The notes beneath the pieces were generated by a model. The model searched no databases, was not told where the DNA came from, and worked only from the letters and a program-made list of their open reading frames with translations. Shown one piece after another: positions 25,419 through 36,120 of a stretch of DNA of 64,000 nucleotides; the stretch's first letter is position 1; each line of letters starts with the position of its first letter. The translations under genes were made by a program, and so were the position numbers. The stretch is from Dinoroseobacter shibae DFL 12 = DSM 16493 (GTDB lineage Bacteria > Pseudomonadota > Alphaproteobacteria > Rhodobacterales > Rhodobacteraceae): contig NC_009952.1 in the NCBI RefSeq assembly GCF_000018145.1, positions 248,001 to 312,000 of the forward strand. The letters run 5' to 3'.

Positions 25419-26324
25419 ATGCCCCTGACAGCCGTTCCCGACCGCGCCGCCGGCAACCTGCGCGGTGCCGCCTACATGCTCGTGGTGACCGCGAGCTTCA
25501 CCACCGGTGACGCGCTCATCCGGCTGGCCACCGAAGAGATGCCGCTGTTCCAGGTGATCTTCCTGCGCAGCTGGATCGCGGTGGCCTTCCTGGGGCTGCT
25601 GGTGTGGCGCGCAGGGGCGCACCGGATGCGCGTGGGGCCAAGGGACCGGCGCCTGATCGGCCTGCGCAGCGCGGCCGAGGTCTGCGCCATGGTGCCCTTC
25701 TTCATCGCCCTGGCGAACATGCCCTTCGCCAATGTCAGCGCCCTGTTGCAGGCGCTGCCCCTGTCCCTGACCTTGGCCGGTGCGGTGTTTCTGGGCGAAC
25801 CCGTGGGCTGGCGGCGGCTGGCGGCGATCGTCGTGGGGTTCTGCGGGGTGCTTCTGATCGTGCAGCCGGGCGGGTCGGGGTTCACCGCCTATGCGCTGCT
25901 GGTGCTGCTCACGGTGGTCTTCGTGACTTTTCGCGACCTGTCCACGCGCCGGATCTCGCCCGAGATCCCGGCGGTGCTTCTGGGGTTGGTGATGGCGGTG
26001 TTCGTGCTGGTCTCCTCGGGGGTCCTGTCACTGCTGACACCGTGGCAGCCGGTGACGGTGCGCGGGGCGCTCCTTCTGTTCGGGGCGGGGGTATTCATCG
26101 CCTCGGGCTACATCTTCGCGGCTCTGGCCATGCGCCACGGCGAGATCGGCTTCGTGACGCCGTTTCGCTACATGGCGCTTGTCTGGGCGGTGCTGCTGGG
26201 ATTTTTCGTCTTCGGCGAATGGCCCGATGCGCTGACCTGGGCGGGGGCGCTTCTGGTGGTGGCGACGGGGCTGTATACCTTGTATCGTGAGCAGGTGGTC
26301 CGCCGGGCGGCGCGGCGGGCCTAA
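25419..26324 (+). CDS. DMT-superfamily (EamA) transporter (301 aa)
   Basis: Inner-membrane drug/metabolite transporter with about ten membrane helices in two EamA repeats. The first repeat includes FLRSWIAVAFLGLLVW and VSALLQALPLSLTLAGAVF with the GEP motif (FLGEPVGW). The second includes FVTPFRYMALVWAVLLGF and FGEWPDALTWAGALLVV. A basic C-terminus follows (VVRRAARRA). The substrate is unknown. It lies alone between the rpoC terminator and the str promoter, so it needs its own promoter; none is obvious. Confidence 0.88.
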   Translation: MPLTAVPDRAAGNLRGAAYMLVVTASFTTGDALIRLATEEMPLFQVIFLRSWIAVAFLGLLVWRAGAHRMRVGPRDRRLIGLRSAAEVCAMVPFFIALANMPFANVSALLQALPLSLTLAGAVFLGEPVGWRRLAAIVVGFCGVLLIVQPGGSGFTAYALLVLLTVVFVTFRDLSTRRISPEIPAVLLGLVMAVFVLVSSGVLSLLTPWQPVTVRGALLLFGAGVFIASGYIFAALAMRHGEIGFVTPFRYMALVWAVLLGFFVFGEWPDALTWAGALLVVATGLYTLYREQVVRRAARRA

Positions 26325-26364
26325 CCCCTGTCGCCAAAAGGCCCTCGCGGCCCGCCGGGGTCTG

Positions 26365-26393
26365 TTGACAACCCCTCCGACTCCCCCTATACC
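26365..26393 (+). promoter_or_regulatory. Strong candidate promoter of the str operon (rpsL)
   Basis: A perfect -35 TTGACA, 17-base spacer and TATACC -10. The predicted start is about 200 bases upstream of rpsL, giving a long leader. Confidence 0.75.
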
Positions 26394-26605
26394 CCGCGCC
26401 ACTCGGGGGGTCTGTCCGCGGACCCTTTGGGCATCACAATTGAAGTGGTCACGATCCGGGCCCATGCCCCGATCCTCTGGAATTCCACCGCGTCGGTCCC
26501 GCGAAGGGTCCGTCCGCGGTTTTGTGCTTTGCGGACGCGCAAGGCGCCATACGTAATCTGCGCGACCGTCGCGCGATGTCATGACGAGCTAAACGGGGAA
26601 CCGGA

Positions 26606-26977
26606 ATGCCAACGATTCAACAGCTGATCCGCAAGCCGCGGCAGCCCAAAGTAAAACGCTCCAAGTCCCAGCACCTGGAGAGCTGCCCGCAGAAGCGCGG
26701 CGTCTGCACGCGGGTCTACACGACCACGCCGAAGAAGCCGAACTCGGCCATGCGGAAAGTCGCGAAAGTGCGCCTGACCAACGGGTTTGAGGTGATCAGC
26801 TATATTCCCGGGGAAAGCCACAACCTCCAGGAGCACTCCGTGGTCCTGATCCGGGGTGGTCGCGTCAAGGACCTTCCGGGTGTGCGTTACCACATCCTGC
26901 GCGGTGTTCTGGATACCCAGGGCGTCAAAGATCGTAAGCAACGCCGTTCGAAGTACGGCGCGAAGCGTCCGAAGTAA
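26606..26977 (+). CDS. rpsL: 30S ribosomal protein S12 (123 aa)
   Basis: Decoding-centre protein and the target of streptomycin-resistance mutations. It reads [20 protein letters not shown] at the start. The two resistance-prone lysines are both wild type, in [10 protein letters not shown] (Lys43) and [13 protein letters not shown] (about Lys88). First gene of the str operon, with a long leader behind a TTGACA promoter. rpsG follows after 12 bases. Confidence 0.99.
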   Translation: MPTIQQLIRKPRQPKVKRSKSQHLESCPQKRGVCTRVYTTTPKKPNSAMRKVAKVRLTNGFEVISYIPGESHNLQEHSVVLIRGGRVKDLPGVRYHILRGVLDTQGVKDRKQRRSKYGAKRPK

Positions 26978-26989
26978 GAGGAAGAGTAG

Positions 26990-27460
<471 letters not shown>

Positions 27461-27485
27461 TCATCTCTAGCCTAGGACCGAACCA

Positions 27486-29603
27486 ATGGCACGCGACTAT
27501 CCCCTCGACCGGTACCGTAACTTCGGGATCATGGCGCATATCGATGCGGGCAAGACCACCTGCTCGGAGCGCATCCTGTACTACACCGGCAAGTCCCACA
27601 ACATCGGCGAAGTCCATGATGGCGCGGCCACCATGGACTGGATGGAGCAGGAGCAGGAACGCGGGATCACCATCACCTCCGCTGCGACGACCACCTTCTG
27701 GGAGCGCACCGAGGATGGCGAGACCGCCGACACGCCCAAGCACCGTCTGAACATCATCGACACACCCGGCCACGTCGACTTCACCATCGAGGTCGAGCGT
27801 TCGCTCGCCGTGCTCGATGGCGCGGTCTGCGTTCTGGACGCCAATGCCGGTGTCGAGCCCCAGACCGAGACCGTCTGGCGCCAGGCCGACCGGTACAAGG
27901 TGCCGCGCATCGTGTTCGTCAACAAGATGGACAAGATCGGCGCGGACTTCTTCAACTGTGTCCACATGATCGAGGACCGGACCGGCGCCCGCGCCGTGCC
28001 CGTGGCCATTCCGATCGGCTCCGAGAACGAGCTCGAAGGGCTTGTCGATCTCGTGACCATGCAGGAGTGGGTCTACAAGGGCGACGATCTCGGCGCGAGC
28101 TGGGTCAAGGGCGAGATCCGCGACAGCCTCAAGGATGTCTGCGAGGAGTGGCGCGGCAAGATGATCGAAGCGGCCGTCGAAGAAGACGACGACGCGATGA
28201 TGGAGTACCTGGAAGGCAACGAGCCTGACGTGCCGACCCTGCGCGCGCTGCTGCGCAAGGGCACGCTCGCGCTGCATTTCGTGCCGGTCCTGGGCGGCTC
28301 CGCGTTCAAGAACAAGGGCGTTCAGCCTCTGCTCAATGCCGTGATCGATTACCTGCCGAGCCCGCTCGACGTGGTTGACTACATGGGCTTCGCGCCCGGC
28401 GACGAGAACGAAGAGCGCAACATCCCCCGCCGGGCGGATGACGACATGCCGTTCTCCGGCCTCGCGTTCAAGATCATGAACGACCCCTTCGTGGGCTCCC
28501 TGACCTTCACCCGGATCTACTCCGGGACCATGAACAAGGGCGACACCGTTCTCAACTCCACCAAGGGCAAGAAAGAGCGCATCGGTCGGATGATGATGAT
28601 GCACTCTAACAACCGCGAAGAGATCGAGGAAGCCTTTGCCGGCGACATCATCGCGCTCGCGGGCCTGAAGGACACCACGACCGGCGACACGCTGTGCGAC
28701 GTCAAGGAACCGGTGGTGCTGGAAACCATGACCTTCCCGGACCCGGTGATCGAGATCGCCGTGGAGCCGAAGACGAAGAACGACCAGGAGAAGATGTCTC
28801 AGGGTCTGGCACGTCTGGCGGCAGAGGACCCGTCCTTCCGCGTCGAGACTGACATCGAGTCCGGTCAGACCATCATGAAGGGCATGGGCGAATTGCACCT
28901 CGACATCCTGGTGGATCGTCTCAAGCGCGAGTTCAAGGTCGAGGCCAATATCGGCGCGCCCCAGGTGGCTTACCGCGAGACCATCGGTCACGAGGTCGAG
29001 CACACCTATACCCACAAGAAGCAATCCGGTGGGTCGGGTCAGTTCGCCGAGGTCAAGCTGGTCATCTCCCCGACGGAGCCGGGCGAAGGCTATTCCTTCG
29101 AGTCCAAGATCGTCGGCGGTGCCGTGCCCAAGGAATACATCCCGGGCGTGGAAAAAGGCATCAAGTCCGTGATGGACAGCGGCCCGCTCGCCGGCTTCCC
29201 GGTCATCGACTTCAAGGTCGCCCTGGTCGACGGCAAGTTCCACGACGTGGATAGCTCGGTCCTGGCCTTCGAAATCGCGGCCCGCATGGGCATGCGCGAA
29301 GGCATGAAGAAGGCCGGTGCCAAGCTGCTGGAGCCCGTGATGAAGGTCGAGGTGGTGACACCCGAAGAGTATACCGGTGGCATCATCGGCGACCTGACCT
29401 CCCGTCGCGGCCAGGTCACGGGGCAGGAACCGCGCGGCAACGCCGTGGCGATCAACGCCTTCGTGCCGCTGGCCAACATGTTCGGCTACATCAATACCCT
29501 GCGTTCCATGTCCTCGGGCCGCGCGCAGTTCACGATGCAGTTCGACCATTACGATCCGGTTCCGGCCAATATCAGCCAGGAAATCCAGGAAAAATTCGCA
29601 TAA
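27486..29603 (+). CDS. fusA: Elongation factor G (705 aa)
   Basis: GTPase that drives ribosomal translocation and, with RRF, recycling. G1 is [10 protein letters not shown]3 is DTPGHVDFT and G4 is [10 protein letters not shown]. Domain IV has the loop-tip region [10 protein letters not shown], and domain V follows to the C-terminus. Length is normal for EF-G and there is no EF-G2-type divergence. It sits in the usual place between rpsG and tuf. Confidence 0.99.
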   Translation: MARDYPLDRYRNFGIMAHIDAGKTTCSERILYYTGKSHNIGEVHDGAATMDWMEQEQERGITITSAATTTFWERTEDGETADTPKHRLNIIDTPGHVDFTIEVERSLAVLDGAVCVLDANAGVEPQTETVWRQADRYKVPRIVFVNKMDKIGADFFNCVHMIEDRTGARAVPVAIPIGSENELEGLVDLVTMQEWVYKGDDLGASWVKGEIRDSLKDVCEEWRGKMIEAAVEEDDDAMMEYLEGNEPDVPTLRALLRKGTLALHFVPVLGGSAFKNKGVQPLLNAVIDYLPSPLDVVDYMGFAPGDENEERNIPRRADDDMPFSGLAFKIMNDPFVGSLTFTRIYSGTMNKGDTVLNSTKGKKERIGRMMMMHSNNREEIEEAFAGDIIALAGLKDTTTGDTLCDVKEPVVLETMTFPDPVIEIAVEPKTKNDQEKMSQGLARLAAEDPSFRVETDIESGQTIMKGMGELHLDILVDRLKREFKVEANIGAPQVAYRETIGHEVEHTYTHKKQSGGSGQFAEVKLVISPTEPGEGYSFESKIVGGAVPKEYIPGVEKGIKSVMDSGPLAGFPVIDFKVALVDGKFHDVDSSVLAFEIAARMGMREGMKKAGAKLLEPVMKVEVVTPEEYTGGIIGDLTSRRGQVTGQEPRGNAVAINAFVPLANMFGYINTLRSMSSGRAQFTMQFDHYDPVPANISQEIQEKFA

Positions 29604-29610
29604 CGGGACG

Positions 29611-29661
29611 GCGGGGTGAACCCCGCCCTACCCACGACCCGTAGGGCGGGGCTACCCCGCC
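29611..29661. repeat. Composite GC-rich palindromic element between fusA and tuf
   Basis: Two small hairpins, GCGGGGT-GA-ACCCCGC (29611-29626) and GGCGGGG-CTA-CCCCGCC (29645-29661), lie side by side. Their inner arms CCCCGCCCTAC (29621-29631) and GTAGGGCGGGG (29641-29651) can also pair over 11 bp. It has no T-run and resembles a REP/BIME-type mobile palindrome. Confidence 0.6.
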
Positions 29662-29685
29662 ACCCAACAAGATGAGGAGGCCACC

Positions 29686-30861
<1,176 letters not shown>

Positions 30862-30873
30862 CCATGACCAGCA

Positions 30874-30894
30874 GGGCGGGACAGGATCCCGCCC
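30874..30894. repeat. GC-rich palindrome between tuf and rpsJ
   Basis: GGGCGGG-ACAGGAT-CCCGCCC, a perfect 7-bp inverted repeat without T-run, related in form to the other ribosomal spacer palindromes in this window. Confidence 0.5.
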
Positions 30895-30965
30895 GACAGG
30901 TTCGACGAGGGGTGGCGTAACCCGCCGCTCCTCCTCTCAATCTCAAGCCGCGAAAGGCAATGACA

Positions 30966-31280
30966 ATGGCCATCCAAAGCCAGAACATTCGCATCCGTCT
31001 CAAGGCGTTCGATTACCGTGTGCTGGACGCCAGCACCCAGGAAATCGTCAACACCGCCAAGCGGACCGGTGCCCAGGTGCGCGGGCCGATCCCGCTCCCG
31101 AACAAGATCGAGAAGTTCACGGTTCTCCGTGGTCCGCACGTGGACAAGAAGTCCCGCGACCAATTCGAGATCCGCACGCACAAGCGTCTTCTCGACATCG
31201 TCGATCCGACCCCCCAAACCGTGGACGCGCTGATGAAGCTCGACCTCGCGGCGGGTGTGGACGTGCAGATTTCGGTCTGA
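30966..31280 (+). CDS. rpsJ: 30S ribosomal protein S10 (104 aa)
   Basis: 30S head protein, also known as NusE, a partner of NusG/NusB in antitermination. The sequence starts [20 protein letters not shown] and includes [26 protein letters not shown] has 8-base spacing to the ATG at 30966 and only 2 to an in-frame ATG at 30960, so 30966 is chosen. First gene of the S10 gene set. Confidence 0.98.
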   Translation: MAIQSQNIRIRLKAFDYRVLDASTQEIVNTAKRTGAQVRGPIPLPNKIEKFTVLRGPHVDKKSRDQFEIRTHKRLLDIVDPTPQTVDALMKLDLAAGVDVQISV

Positions 31281-31294
31281 GGAGGGCAAGACAG

Positions 31295-32134
31295 ATGCGC
31301 TCTGGAGTGATTGCAAAGAAGGTGGGCATGACCCGCCTGTTCATGGAAGACGGCAAGCAGGTGCCCGTCACCGTGCTGCAGCTGGACAAGCTGCAGGTGG
31401 TGGCACAGCGCACCGCCGAGAAGGACGGCTACTCGGCCGTGCAACTCGGGGCGGGGACGGCCAAGGCCAAGCGGACGACGAAGGCCATGCGCGGCCATTT
31501 CGCCGCCGCCTCGGTCGAGCCCAAGCGCAAGGTTGCGGAATTCCGCGTGGCGCCCGAGAACCTGATCAATGTCGGTGAGGAAATCACCGCCGATCATTAC
31601 TTCGAAGGCCAGTACGTGGATGTCTCCGGCACCTCGATCGGCAAAGGCTTTGCCGGTGCGATGAAGCGGCACAATTTCGGCGGCCTGCGGGCCTCCCACG
31701 GTGTGTCGATCTCGCACCGCTCGCACGGCTCCACCGGTCAGTGCCAGGACCCTGGCAAGGTGTTCAAGGGCAAGAAGATGGCCGGCCACATGGGCGCTGC
31801 GCGGGTGACCACGCAGAACCTGCAGGTCGTGCGCACCGATGCCGATCGCGGCCTGATCATGATCAAGGGCGCTGTCCCGGGATCGAAGGGTGGCTGGGTG
31901 ACGATCAAGGACGCGGTGAAGAAGCCCGTGCCCGAGAACGTGATCCTGCCCGCGGCGCTGAAGTCCGCGGCCGAAGAGGCCAAGCGTCTGGCCGAGGAAG
32001 CTGCCGCCGCGGCGGAAGCCGAAGCGAAGGCTGCTGAGGAGGCTGCGGCCGCCGAAGCGGCTGCTGCCGAGGAAGCCGCTCTGAAACAGGCCGAGGCTCA
32101 GATCGAAGCCGAGAAGAAGGAAGGTGACGAATGA
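31295..32134 (+). CDS. rplC: 50S ribosomal protein L3 with long Ala/Glu-rich C-terminal extension (279 aa)
   Basis: One of the two assembly-initiator proteins of the 50S subunit, close to the peptidyl-transferase centre. The core includes [55 protein letters not shown] and [13 protein letters not shown]. The usual bacterial L3 stops near residue 210. Here a tail of about 65 residues, almost only Ala, Glu, Lys and Gln, follows and is likely to be a long charged helix or coiled coil. Its stop codon overlaps the start of rplD (ATGA). Confidence 0.98.
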   Translation: MRSGVIAKKVGMTRLFMEDGKQVPVTVLQLDKLQVVAQRTAEKDGYSAVQLGAGTAKAKRTTKAMRGHFAAASVEPKRKVAEFRVAPENLINVGEEITADHYFEGQYVDVSGTSIGKGFAGAMKRHNFGGLRASHGVSISHRSHGSTGQCQDPGKVFKGKKMAGHMGAARVTTQNLQVVRTDADRGLIMIKGAVPGSKGGWVTIKDAVKKPVPENVILPAALKSAAEEAKRLAEEAAAAAEAEAKAAEEAAAAEAAAAEEAALKQAEAQIEAEKKEGDE

Positions 32135-32748
32135 AACTCGACGTCATCAAACTGGACGGCGAAGCGGCCGGCTCGGTCGAGCTGGACGAGGCCCTGTTCG
32201 GGCTGGAGCCGCGTGCGGATATCCTGCACCGCGTGGTCCGCTGGCAGCGCAACAAGGCGCAGGCCGGCACCCACAAGGTCAAGACCCGCTCGGAAGTCAG
32301 CTACTCCACCAAGAAGATCTATCGCCAGAAAGGCACCGGCGGCGCACGCCACGGTGCGCGGTCTGCGCCGATCTTCCGCAAGGGTGGTATCTACAAGGGT
32401 CCGACCCCGCGCAGCCACGCCCATGACCTGCCGAAGAAATTCCGCAAGCTGGGTCTGAAGCACGCCTTGTCCGCGAAGGCCAAGGCAGGCGAGCTTGTGG
32501 TGATCGACATGGCGACCTCCGAAGGCAAGACCGCAACCCTGGCCAAGCAGATCAAGAACCTGGGCTGGAAGCGCGCGCTTGTGATCGACGGGGCGCAGGT
32601 GGATGCGGGCTTCGCCAAGGCCGCGGCCAATATCGACACGCTCGATGTGCTGCCGTCCATGGGCGCAAACGTCTATGACATCCTCAAGCGCGACACCCTG
32701 GTGTTGACGAAGGCGGGTGTCGAAGCACTGGAGGCACGACTGAAATGA
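32131..32748 (+). CDS. rplD: 50S ribosomal protein L4 (205 aa)
   Basis: Lines the exit tunnel and, in enterobacteria, controls the S10 operon. Conserved blocks include [20 protein letters not shown] and [16 protein letters not shown], with [20 protein letters not shown]. The ATG overlaps the rplC stop and the stop overlaps the rplW start, both as ATGA, giving tight translational coupling. Confidence 0.98.
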   Translation: MKLDVIKLDGEAAGSVELDEALFGLEPRADILHRVVRWQRNKAQAGTHKVKTRSEVSYSTKKIYRQKGTGGARHGARSAPIFRKGGIYKGPTPRSHAHDLPKKFRKLGLKHALSAKAKAGELVVIDMATSEGKTATLAKQIKNLGWKRALVIDGAQVDAGFAKAAANIDTLDVLPSMGANVYDILKRDTLVLTKAGVEALEARLK

Positions 32749-33041
32749 CCGCCAAAGCACAGCATTACGACGTGATCCGCAAGCCGATCATCACCGAGAA
32801 GGCCACCTTGGCGTCCGAAAACGGCGCCGTGGTCTTCGAAGTGGCCATCGACAGCAACAAGCCCCAGATCAAGGAGGCCGTCGAGGCGCTCTTCGGTGTG
32901 AAGGTGAAGGCGGTCAACACCACCATCACCAAGGGCAAGACCAAGCGCTTCCGCGGCACCCCGGGCAAGCGCAAGGACGTCAAGAAGGCTTATGTGACGC
33001 TCGAAGAGGGTAACACCATCGACGTGTCCACCGGTCTGTGA
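32745..33041 (+). CDS. rplW: 50S ribosomal protein L23 (98 aa)
   Basis: Tunnel-exit protein that docks trigger factor and the signal recognition particle. Sequence hallmarks are [20 protein letters not shown] and [20 protein letters not shown]. It is followed not by rplB, as is usual, but by a palindrome, a terminator and six unrelated genes; rplB resumes at 37409. Confidence 0.98.
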   Translation: MTAKAQHYDVIRKPIITEKATLASENGAVVFEVAIDSNKPQIKEAVEALFGVKVKAVNTTITKGKTKRFRGTPGKRKDVKKAYVTLEEGNTIDVSTGL

Positions 33042-33048
33042 GGCCGTG

Positions 33049-33064
33049 GCGGGGGGAACCCCGC
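33049..33064. repeat. GC-rich palindrome after rplW
   Basis: GCGGGG-GGAA-CCCCGC, 7 bases after the rplW stop; similar in form to the palindromes at 29611, 30874, 45686 and 51492. Confidence 0.45.
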
Positions 33065-33080
33065 TCTCCATCCTGATTGA

Positions 33081-33113
33081 GAAGCCCCGGTCCTGAACAG
33101 GCCGGGGCTTCTT
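33081..33113 (+). terminator. Rho-independent terminator after rplW
   Basis: Perfect 10-bp stem GAAGCCCCGG/CCGGGGCTTC with an 11-base loop, which itself can pair as CCTG/CAGG; only a short T-rich tail. It closes the rpsJ-rplCDW unit. Confidence 0.75.
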
Positions 33114-33136
33114 GCATCTGGGGTGTGGTGCGATCT

Positions 33137-33487
33137 CTAGGCGTCCGGTGCGGGCGAAATCCGCCAGGTGCTCCGCCCGGTGGAGGAGGTGAAGGTGACG
33201 GTTTCGCCTGACAGCTCCGTCACGGGGCATTCGGTACCGGCCATGCCGGGCGGGCCGGTCAGGGTACGGCAGTAGGCACCGTCGGTGACGCTCCAGCGCC
33301 CTTCGGCGAAGCCGGAAATTGTGCCGTCTTTGGCGAAGGTTACCTGGAATTCGGGGGCGCCGTCGAGGGTGAGGGTCTTGCCCGCCAGCGCGCGGGTGAT
33401 CGGTCCGTCCTCGGGCGGGGCGAGGCCGAGATCCTGCGCGGTGCAGCCCGCCAGCGCCAGTGCCGCCAGCCCCATGACAAATCTCAT
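33137..33487 (-). CDS. Small predicted lipoprotein, unknown function (116 aa)
   Basis: The start MRFVMGLAALALAGC has a clear lipobox (ALAGC) for lipidation at Cys15, so it is probably anchored in the inner or outer membrane. The body contains LDGAPEFQVTFAKDGTISGF, EGRWSVTDGAYCRT and a second Cys (GTECPVT). The pattern suggests a small beta-barrel (lipocalin or META-like) domain, which I cannot name. AGGAGG sits 6 bases before the ATG at 33487, better than the ATG three bases upstream. It lies opposite in strand to the ribosomal genes. Confidence 0.78.
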   Translation of the reverse strand: MRFVMGLAALALAGCTAQDLGLAPPEDGPITRALAGKTLTLDGAPEFQVTFAKDGTISGFAEGRWSVTDGAYCRTLTGPPGMAGTECPVTELSGETVTFTSSTGRSTWRISPAPDA

Positions 33488-33778
33488 CATCCACCTCCTT
33501 GTTTCATCATATAGAACAGCAGCTTGGCCCGGGGTGCAAGGTGAAGTCCGGGCCGCGGCACCGGGGGCCTGTGCATTCCTGGTCCTATCGCCGCGCGCCC
33601 CGCGCCGGGGGCCGCGCCCGCCGATGGCGCGATCCCGTGCCCTCGGGCGCGCAGAATCGGGAGCCGGGATCTTGGGGGGAAACTTCGGTCGGATCGGCGT
33701 CGGACAACTGTCGGCCATGTGTCGGGCAAGTGTCGGGCACCTCCGCACGCAGGTTTCGAAAAAGTCGAACGGGCGCGC
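33488..33778. other. Non-coding stretch
   Basis: About 290 bases without a gene. It should hold the promoter of the lipoprotein gene on the minus strand. I see no clear regulatory motif. Confidence 0.4.
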
Positions 33779-34159
33779 CTAGCGGACGGTGATCGTGTAG
33801 CAGCCGCCGAGCGTTTCGCCAGGCACCGCGCTGCTGCGGTTGATGGTGCAGAACTCGTCCCGGCCCTTGAAGCCCGCGTTGGGCGTATAGGTGATGCCGC
33901 GCCGGGTCAGGCCGACCGTGCCCGATTTCGGGGCCTTGCGCAGGGAGACCTCGGTTGCCTCGGTAAAATCCTGCCCGCCATTAGAGAAGAACCCGACGAA
34001 GGGGATCAGGCAGGGGCCGCTGCCGGTCATCTCGTAACTGCCGGTGCCCTTGCCGCTGGCCCATCCGCGCCCGGTGGAGCCATCGCAGGCCGCGGCGGCG
34101 AGGCCGGTGCCCATGGCAAGACAGGCCAGGGTGAGGGCGGTCAGGGACGGGATACGCAT
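33779..34159 (-). CDS. Secreted hypothetical protein with Ig-like strand pattern (126 aa)
   Basis: Signal peptide (residues 1-24, ending GLAAAA) and three to four cysteines. The C-terminal part, KSGTVGLTRRGITYTPNAGF followed by KGRDEFC, matches the text of bacterial Ig-like/cadherin-like repeats (YTPNxGFxGxDxF). The function is probably structural or adhesive, but this is inference from a short motif. It is on the minus strand with the lipoprotein gene. Confidence 0.72.
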   Translation of the reverse strand: MRIPSLTALTLACLAMGTGLAAAACDGSTGRGWASGKGTGSYEMTGSGPCLIPFVGFFSNGGQDFTEATEVSLRKAPKSGTVGLTRRGITYTPNAGFKGRDEFCTINRSSAVPGETLGGCYTITVR

Positions 34160-34322
34160 GGGAAAGCTCCGGACGTGGCAGACATGAGATTTCCCCCCAC
34201 CCTAGGCGCGCCTTTGGGCGGCAGTCAAACCTGCGTCTGCGTCCCCGTTCTGCGGCGCATTCCCGAGGCGAGGCCGGTCGCGCGTGTTGCGCGCCCCGAC
34301 CTCTCTGCGGTGGCTGGTCGGA

Positions 34323-34814
34323 TCAGAGCTCCGAGGCCGGCGTGCTCACGATCTCGGGCCAGTTGGTGGTGGCCGTGTCGATGGTCTGGGTCGTCTGGCG
34401 CAGGTAGAGGTCATGCGCGCCTTCGGAGGAGTTCAGGTAAAGCTGGCCGTCCACGATGTCGAAGAATTCGGGCTGGGTGGCGATCTTCTTGCCCTTGGAG
34501 GCGCCCACAGTGCACCAGCCGCCGAAGGCCGGGGCGAAGGCGGCGGGATCGGCCTCGAAGGCCGCCTTGTTCTCGGCCGACGAGAACTTGTAGACGGCCC
34601 CGTCATACTCCGCCTTGAACTCCGCGACGCCCTTGGTGGGGGCCCCGGCAGTGTGATAGGCGACCGGATCGTAGCCGTTGATCGCGATATTCATGTCGGC
34701 GTCGGTGATGAACACCTCGTCGGCGGCGAAGGCGGTGCCGAGGGACAGGGTGGTGGCCAGGGTCGCGACGACAAAGCCGGTCCGGAGAGATTTCAGGGAC
34801 AGGGTTTTGGGCAT
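34323..34814 (-). CDS. YHS domain-containing exported protein (163 aa)
   Basis: Signal peptide (LRTGFVVATLATTLSLGTAFA) then a YHS-like domain with INGYDPVAYHTAGAPTKGVA, YKFSSAENKAAFEADP and APAFGGWCTVGASKGKK. YHS domains are small and often metal-linked, found in copper-handling proteins and oxidoreductase partners; this stand-alone periplasmic form is common in marine alphaproteobacteria. The C-terminal ~50 residues are less typical. GAGGAAAA precedes the ATG at 34814. Metal binding is not proven. Confidence 0.85.
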   Translation of the reverse strand: MPKTLSLKSLRTGFVVATLATTLSLGTAFAADEVFITDADMNIAINGYDPVAYHTAGAPTKGVAEFKAEYDGAVYKFSSAENKAAFEADPAAFAPAFGGWCTVGASKGKKIATQPEFFDIVDGQLYLNSSEGAHDLYLRQTTQTIDTATTNWPEIVSTPASEL

Positions 34815-35107
34815 GGGGTTTTCCTCGCTGGGGTATGGTCCGAACGCCGACCGCTCTGAGAGATGTCGACGTTGCACGGTGTCCGTGCAGGTCAAGACTT
34901 GCCGCGCGGACGGGGGGAAAGCGAATAAACTCGGATCACCAAACGATCACTGCTACGGCATGCGCGCGTGATCGGGGCGGGGTGCCTGCATGCGAAATCA
35001 GGACAAAGGCTGGAGGATTTGCAACACACAAACCTGACAGGTCGAACTGTGACTGGTCACGCGGGGCATGAAGGTACTATATTCGGAATGCGACTTAGGA
35101 AGAACTC
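34815..35107. promoter_or_regulatory. Divergent spacer with palindromes upstream of the MerR/DUF433 gene
   Basis: 293 bases shared by the YHS gene and the antitoxin-like gene. Two inverted repeats lie close together: ACCTG-A-CAGGT (35032-35042) and GTGAC-TG-GTCAC (35049-35060). The second sits 18 bases before TATATT (35078-35083), a likely -10, so it would cover the -35 region. These are candidate autoregulatory operators. Confidence 0.45.
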
Positions 35108-35737
35108 GTGGCTAACTCAGACGTCATAACCGCTTTCACGGACGAGCAAGTTTCTCGTTTGACGGGGATCTCCGTCAGGCAGCTGCGTTACTGGGATGAT
35201 ACGGACTTTTTTTGCCCTGAGTACGCGTGGGAAGAGCGTGGTGACCCTTTCAGCCGCATTTACAGTTACCTTGATCTCGTTTCATTGAAGGTTGTCGCCA
35301 GGCTTCGCAAGAAAGTTCCGCTTCAACGGCTGCGGATCGTAAAGCAACGACTGTCTGAGTTTGATCCCACGGTTTGGCGAGGCTTGAAGCTTTGGGTTGA
35401 TGGGGATGAAGTTGCTTTCTTTCACCCAAAAACAGGGGAACCGGAGCAAGTTGTTTCGGGGCAAAAGATAATGGCGATCTCACTCGCCGAAACACTCGAT
35501 GAACTGGATGCAGGGCTCAAAGAGTTTTTGAAACGAGACGACGCCTGTATCGGTCAAGTCGCCCAGAAACGTCGTGTTATGCACAACAGACGCGTTGTGG
35601 CGGGCACGCGTGTCCCTGTTTCAGCGATAAGGGCATTCCGCGAGGCAGGGTTCACCGTAACGGAGATTTTGGACGAGTATCCGACTTTGACCCAAGATGA
35701 CGTTGAGGCGGCCTTGGCGGATGATGAGGCGGCTTGA
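35108..35737 (+). CDS. MerR-like HTH plus DUF433 protein, probable antitoxin (209 aa)
   Basis: The N-terminal half starts AFTDEQVSRLTGISVRQLRY with the WDDTDFF wing, a MerR-type DNA-binding motif, and continues with SYLDLVSLKVVARLRKK. The C-terminal ~75 residues are DUF433-like (RRVVAGTRVPVSAIRAFREA, GFTVTEILDEYPTLTQDDVE). This module in relatives is often the antitoxin of PIN-like toxins. The start is GTG at 35108 with AGGAAG upstream. DNA here is visibly less G+C-rich than the ribosomal genes. The stop overlaps the next gene. Antitoxin function is inferred. Confidence 0.8.
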   Translation: MANSDVITAFTDEQVSRLTGISVRQLRYWDDTDFFCPEYAWEERGDPFSRIYSYLDLVSLKVVARLRKKVPLQRLRIVKQRLSEFDPTVWRGLKLWVDGDEVAFFHPKTGEPEQVVSGQKIMAISLAETLDELDAGLKEFLKRDDACIGQVAQKRRVMHNRRVVAGTRVPVSAIRAFREAGFTVTEILDEYPTLTQDDVEAALADDEAA

Positions 35738-36120
35738 TACTGCCACTGTTCATGGATGAAGGCGCGCCTCGATCTGTAGGCAGGTTCCTCGCGGAAAGGA
35801 ACCACAAGGTAACATATATGCAGGACGTGATGGCTAGGGGATCGCCGGACACTTTGGTCGCAGAGATTGCACAGCGCAACGAAGCGATCTTGGTTGCCGT
35901 GGATAAAGACATGCGACAGATTGCGAAGCAGAACGGTGTGGGCAAGCTGCGTTTTCGCAGTTTGCATTTACTGCAGTTTCGTTGCTCAGAGCCCCAAGCG
36001 GTCCACAGAGTCAGAGAAGCAATCGAATTGATTGAAAGCGAGTGGGAAATCGCGTGCTCTAGAGTTGCGCGCCGTTTTTGGGTGGAGATAGGTGGAAATT
36101 ACATCCGTACTCACCGTTAG
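35734..36120 (+). CDS. DUF5615 PIN-like protein, probable toxin partner (128 aa)
   Basis: The sequence ILPLFMDEGAPRSVGRFLAE, with DEIAQRNEAILVAVDKDM-like text (AEIAQRNEAILVAVDKDMRQ), is the Mut7-C/PIN-like pattern with conserved Asp residues expected to bind metal for RNA cleavage. The start is a TTG at 35734 that overlaps the antitoxin stop (TTGA). It is chosen because the first beta-strand (ILPLFMDE) is needed for the fold; an ATG at 35752 would cut it. The pair looks like a translationally coupled toxin-antitoxin module. RNase activity is inferred, not shown. Confidence 0.75.
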   Translation: MILPLFMDEGAPRSVGRFLAERNHKVTYMQDVMARGSPDTLVAEIAQRNEAILVAVDKDMRQIAKQNGVGKLRFRSLHLLQFRCSEPQAVHRVREAIELIESEWEIACSRVARRFWVEIGGNYIRTHR

